A stretch of DNA of 49,103 nt, taken from assembly GCF_049059935.1 (NCBI RefSeq), contig NZ_JBMGQR010000027.1, positions 1-49,103 on the forward strand, in the 5' to 3' direction. Shown piece by piece: positions 47,598 through 49,103 of this stretch. The notes below the pieces were generated by a model that was not told where the DNA came from, did no database searches, and worked only from the letters and a program-made list of their open reading frames with translations. The stretch's first letter is position 1. Each line of letters starts with the position of its first letter. The stretch comes from JAURVT01 sp049059935. GTDB taxonomy: Bacteria > Actinomycetota > Actinomycetes > Propionibacteriales > Nocardioidaceae. Both the position numbers and the translations under genes were made by a program.

Positions 47598-49064
47598 ATG
47601 TCGTTGCAGGGTCACGAGGCCGAGGTCGTCGCAGGGGTCAGCACCGGGCTGTTCATCGGCGGCGCCTGGCGCGACGCCGAGGGTGGCAGGACGTTCGGTG
47701 TGGAGGACCCGTCGACCGGTGAGGAGATCGCTCGGATCGCTGATGCGTCGGTGGCTGACGGGAAGGCCGCGATCGACGCCGCTGTCGCCGCGCAGGGCGA
47801 GTGGGCGACGTCCGCACCGCGCGACCGCGGCGAGATCCTGCGCAAGGCGTTCGAGCTGATCGGCGAGCGCGCCGACGACCTCGCGCTGCTGATGACGCTC
47901 GAGATGGGCAAGCCGCTCAAGGAGTCGCGCGCCGAGCTGGCATACGGCTCGGAGTTCTTCCGCTGGTTCTCCGAGGAGGCCGTGCGCATCTCGGGCCGCT
48001 GGTCGGTGGCCCCGAACGGCGCGACCCGGTTGTTGACGATGAAGCAGCCCGTCGGCCCGTGCCTGATGATCACGCCCTGGAACTTCCCGTTGGCGATGGG
48101 GACCCGCAAGATCGGGCCGGCGATCGCGGCCGGTTGCACGATGGTCGTCAAGCCGGCGGCGTTGACGCCGTTGACGATGCTGGCGTTGGCCGACATCCTC
48201 GCCGAGGCGGGGCTGCCCGACGGCGTCCTCAACGTCGTCACCACCACCGATACCGGCCCGGTGATGGAGCCGATCATCCGCGACCCCAGGTTGCGGAAGC
48301 TGACGTTCACCGGCTCCACGCCGGTCGGCAAGTCGCTGGTCGAGCAGTCCGCCGAGGGCTTGCTCAAGGTGTCGATGGAGCTCGGCGGCAACGCCCCGTT
48401 CCTGGTCTTCGACGACGCCGACCTCGACGCCGCGGTCGATGGCGCGATGCTTGCCAAGATGCGCAACGTCGGTGAGGCGTGCACCGCGGCGAACCGGTTC
48501 ATCGTCCACGAGTCGGTCGCCGAGGAGTTCGGCACCAAGCTGGCGCAGCGGATGGGCGCGATGAAGTCCGGGCGCGGTGTCACCGACGACATCGAGGTCG
48601 GCCCGCTGGTCGAGGCCAAGCAGCGCGACAAGGTCGCCGAGCTCGTCGACGACGCCGTCGACGCCGGCGCCACCGCGCTCACCGGCGGCAAGCAGAGCGA
48701 CGGGCCGGGGTACTTCTACCCGCCGACGGTGCTCACCGGTGTGCCCAAGGAGGCGCGGATGTGGTCCGAGGAGATTTTCGGACCGGTGGCGCCGATCTTC
48801 ACGTTCTCCACCGAGGAGGAGGGCCTGGCGATGGCGAACGACACCGAGTACGGGCTGGTCGCGTACGCGTTCACCCGCGACGTGTCGCGGACCTTCCGGG
48901 TCGCCGAGGGGCTGCAGACCGGCATGGTCGGCATCAACCAGGGCGTCGTGTCGAACCCCGCTGCCCCGTTCGGTGGGGTCAAGCAGTCCGGCTTCGGCCG
49001 TGAGGGCGGCGCCGAGGGCATCGAGGAGTACCTGGAGACCAAGTACGTCGGCCTGAATCTGTGA
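47598..49064 (+). CDS. gabD: NAD(P)-dependent aldehyde dehydrogenase, succinate-semialdehyde type
   Basis: 488 residues. The ALDH motifs are complete: TPWNFPLAMGTRKIGPAIAAGCTMVVKPA (cofactor site), FTGSTPVGK, MELGGNAPFLVFDDADLD with general base Glu261, GEACTAANRF with catalytic Cys295, EEIFGPVAP and a C-terminal PFGGVKQSGFGREGG. The N-terminal and overall pattern fits GabD-type succinate-semialdehyde dehydrogenases; the substrate needs proof. AGAGGAG precedes the ATG. It is not in an operon with the preceding peptidase (94-base gap). Confidence 0.88.
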   Translation: MSLQGHEAEVVAGVSTGLFIGGAWRDAEGGRTFGVEDPSTGEEIARIADASVADGKAAIDAAVAAQGEWATSAPRDRGEILRKAFELIGERADDLALLMTLEMGKPLKESRAELAYGSEFFRWFSEEAVRISGRWSVAPNGATRLLTMKQPVGPCLMITPWNFPLAMGTRKIGPAIAAGCTMVVKPAALTPLTMLALADILAEAGLPDGVLNVVTTTDTGPVMEPIIRDPRLRKLTFTGSTPVGKSLVEQSAEGLLKVSMELGGNAPFLVFDDADLDAAVDGAMLAKMRNVGEACTAANRFIVHESVAEEFGTKLAQRMGAMKSGRGVTDDIEVGPLVEAKQRDKVAELVDDAVDAGATALTGGKQSDGPGYFYPPTVLTGVPKEARMWSEEIFGPVAPIFTFSTEEEGLAMANDTEYGLVAYAFTRDVSRTFRVAEGLQTGMVGINQGVVSNPAAPFGGVKQSGFGREGGAEGIEEYLETKYVGLNL

Positions 49065-49091
49065 CCCCTGGAGAGTTGTCGGTGGCTCAGG

Positions 49092-49103
49092 GGCCTATAG
49101 GCC
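49092..49103. repeat. Palindrome GGCCTATAGGCC at the window end, probably part of a terminator
   Basis: A perfect 12-base palindrome ends exactly at the window border, 28 bases after the aldehyde dehydrogenase stop and preceded by AGG. The stem may extend beyond the window. A bidirectional terminator is the likely reading; the rest is not visible. Confidence 0.4.

Noticed and set aside
1..49103. Defence island, prophage, integrative element or insertion sequence
   Set aside because: No integrase, transposase, nuclease-methylase pair, phage gene or terminal repeat was found; gene content is metabolic and regulatory.

Overview
This window is high-GC DNA with frequent GTG starts, four-base ATGA/GTGA gene overlaps, several apparently leaderless genes (TANNNT-N6/7-start) and typical actinobacterial families (DUF2382, LLM flavin/F420-type oxidoreductases, GH15 trehalase-like, ROK regulators, FBP-domain proteins). 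It reads as a chromosomal segment of an actinobacterium. A member of the Nocardioidaceae (Nocardioides/Aeromicrobium type) is my best guess, from gene content only. I see no rRNA, tRNA, CRISPR array, insertion sequence, integrase or phage gene. Coding density is very high and no gap between genes exceeds about 200 bases.

Layout. 1-2.6 kb: PRC-barrel/DUF2382 stress-type protein and two membrane proteins, separated by strong hairpins. 2.6-8.3 kb: WYL regulator divergent from a VOC protein, a membrane-anchored staphylococcal-nuclease-like protein, a lactate 2-monooxygenase-like flavoenzyme preceded by a ten-codon upstream ORF, an anchored hypothetical protein, an exported serine hydrolase and a YjbR protein. 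8.3-15.6 kb: a secreted protein with about 24 RTX nonapeptides, an NmrA-like protein, and two paralogous secreted beta-propeller/FnIII-like proteins of identical predicted length flanking an LLM oxidoreductase.

15.6-19.6 kb (minus strand): a compact four-gene sulfur-scavenging operon, sfnG - sfnB/msuC-like - ssuD/msuD-like - flavin reductase. On paper it takes dimethyl sulfone through methanesulfinate and methanesulfonate to sulfite, with one reductase supplying FMNH2. 19.8-23.6 kb: DUF1295 membrane protein, LigD-type ATP-dependent DNA ligase, a PAS-like protein and an FAD monooxygenase.

23.6-32 kb: a ROK repressor divergent from a six-gene sugar/polyol operon (ABC ATPase, permease, lipoprotein binding protein, Gfo/Idh/MocA dehydrogenase, cytosolic TIM-barrel isomerase/epimerase, and a Tat-exported TIM-barrel isomerase-like protein). 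A palindromic operator candidate overlaps the -35 element. The enzyme set resembles 3-keto-sugar pathways such as levoglucosan catabolism, but the substrate cannot be read from sequence.

32-49 kb: DUF4184 protein, a GGDEF-EAL protein, a TetR regulator divergent from an FBP zinc-finger protein with two operator-like repeats between them, a roughly 105-base imperfect palindrome filling the next convergent gap, GH15 trehalase-like plus G6PD, an F420-type LLM enzyme, a second membrane EAL protein with a degenerate GGDEF domain, a GAF-HTH regulator overlapping it antisense, an orphan OmpR-type response regulator, YkvA/DUF1232, DedA, GluQRS, an exported M15-type peptidase and an aldehyde (succinate-semialdehyde-type) dehydrogenase.

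No single locus is clearly an unknown defence or mobile system. The observations most worth following are the 105-base palindrome, the minimal sulfone-to-sulfite operon, the orphan sugar operon with an exported last enzyme, and the equal-length propeller pair.
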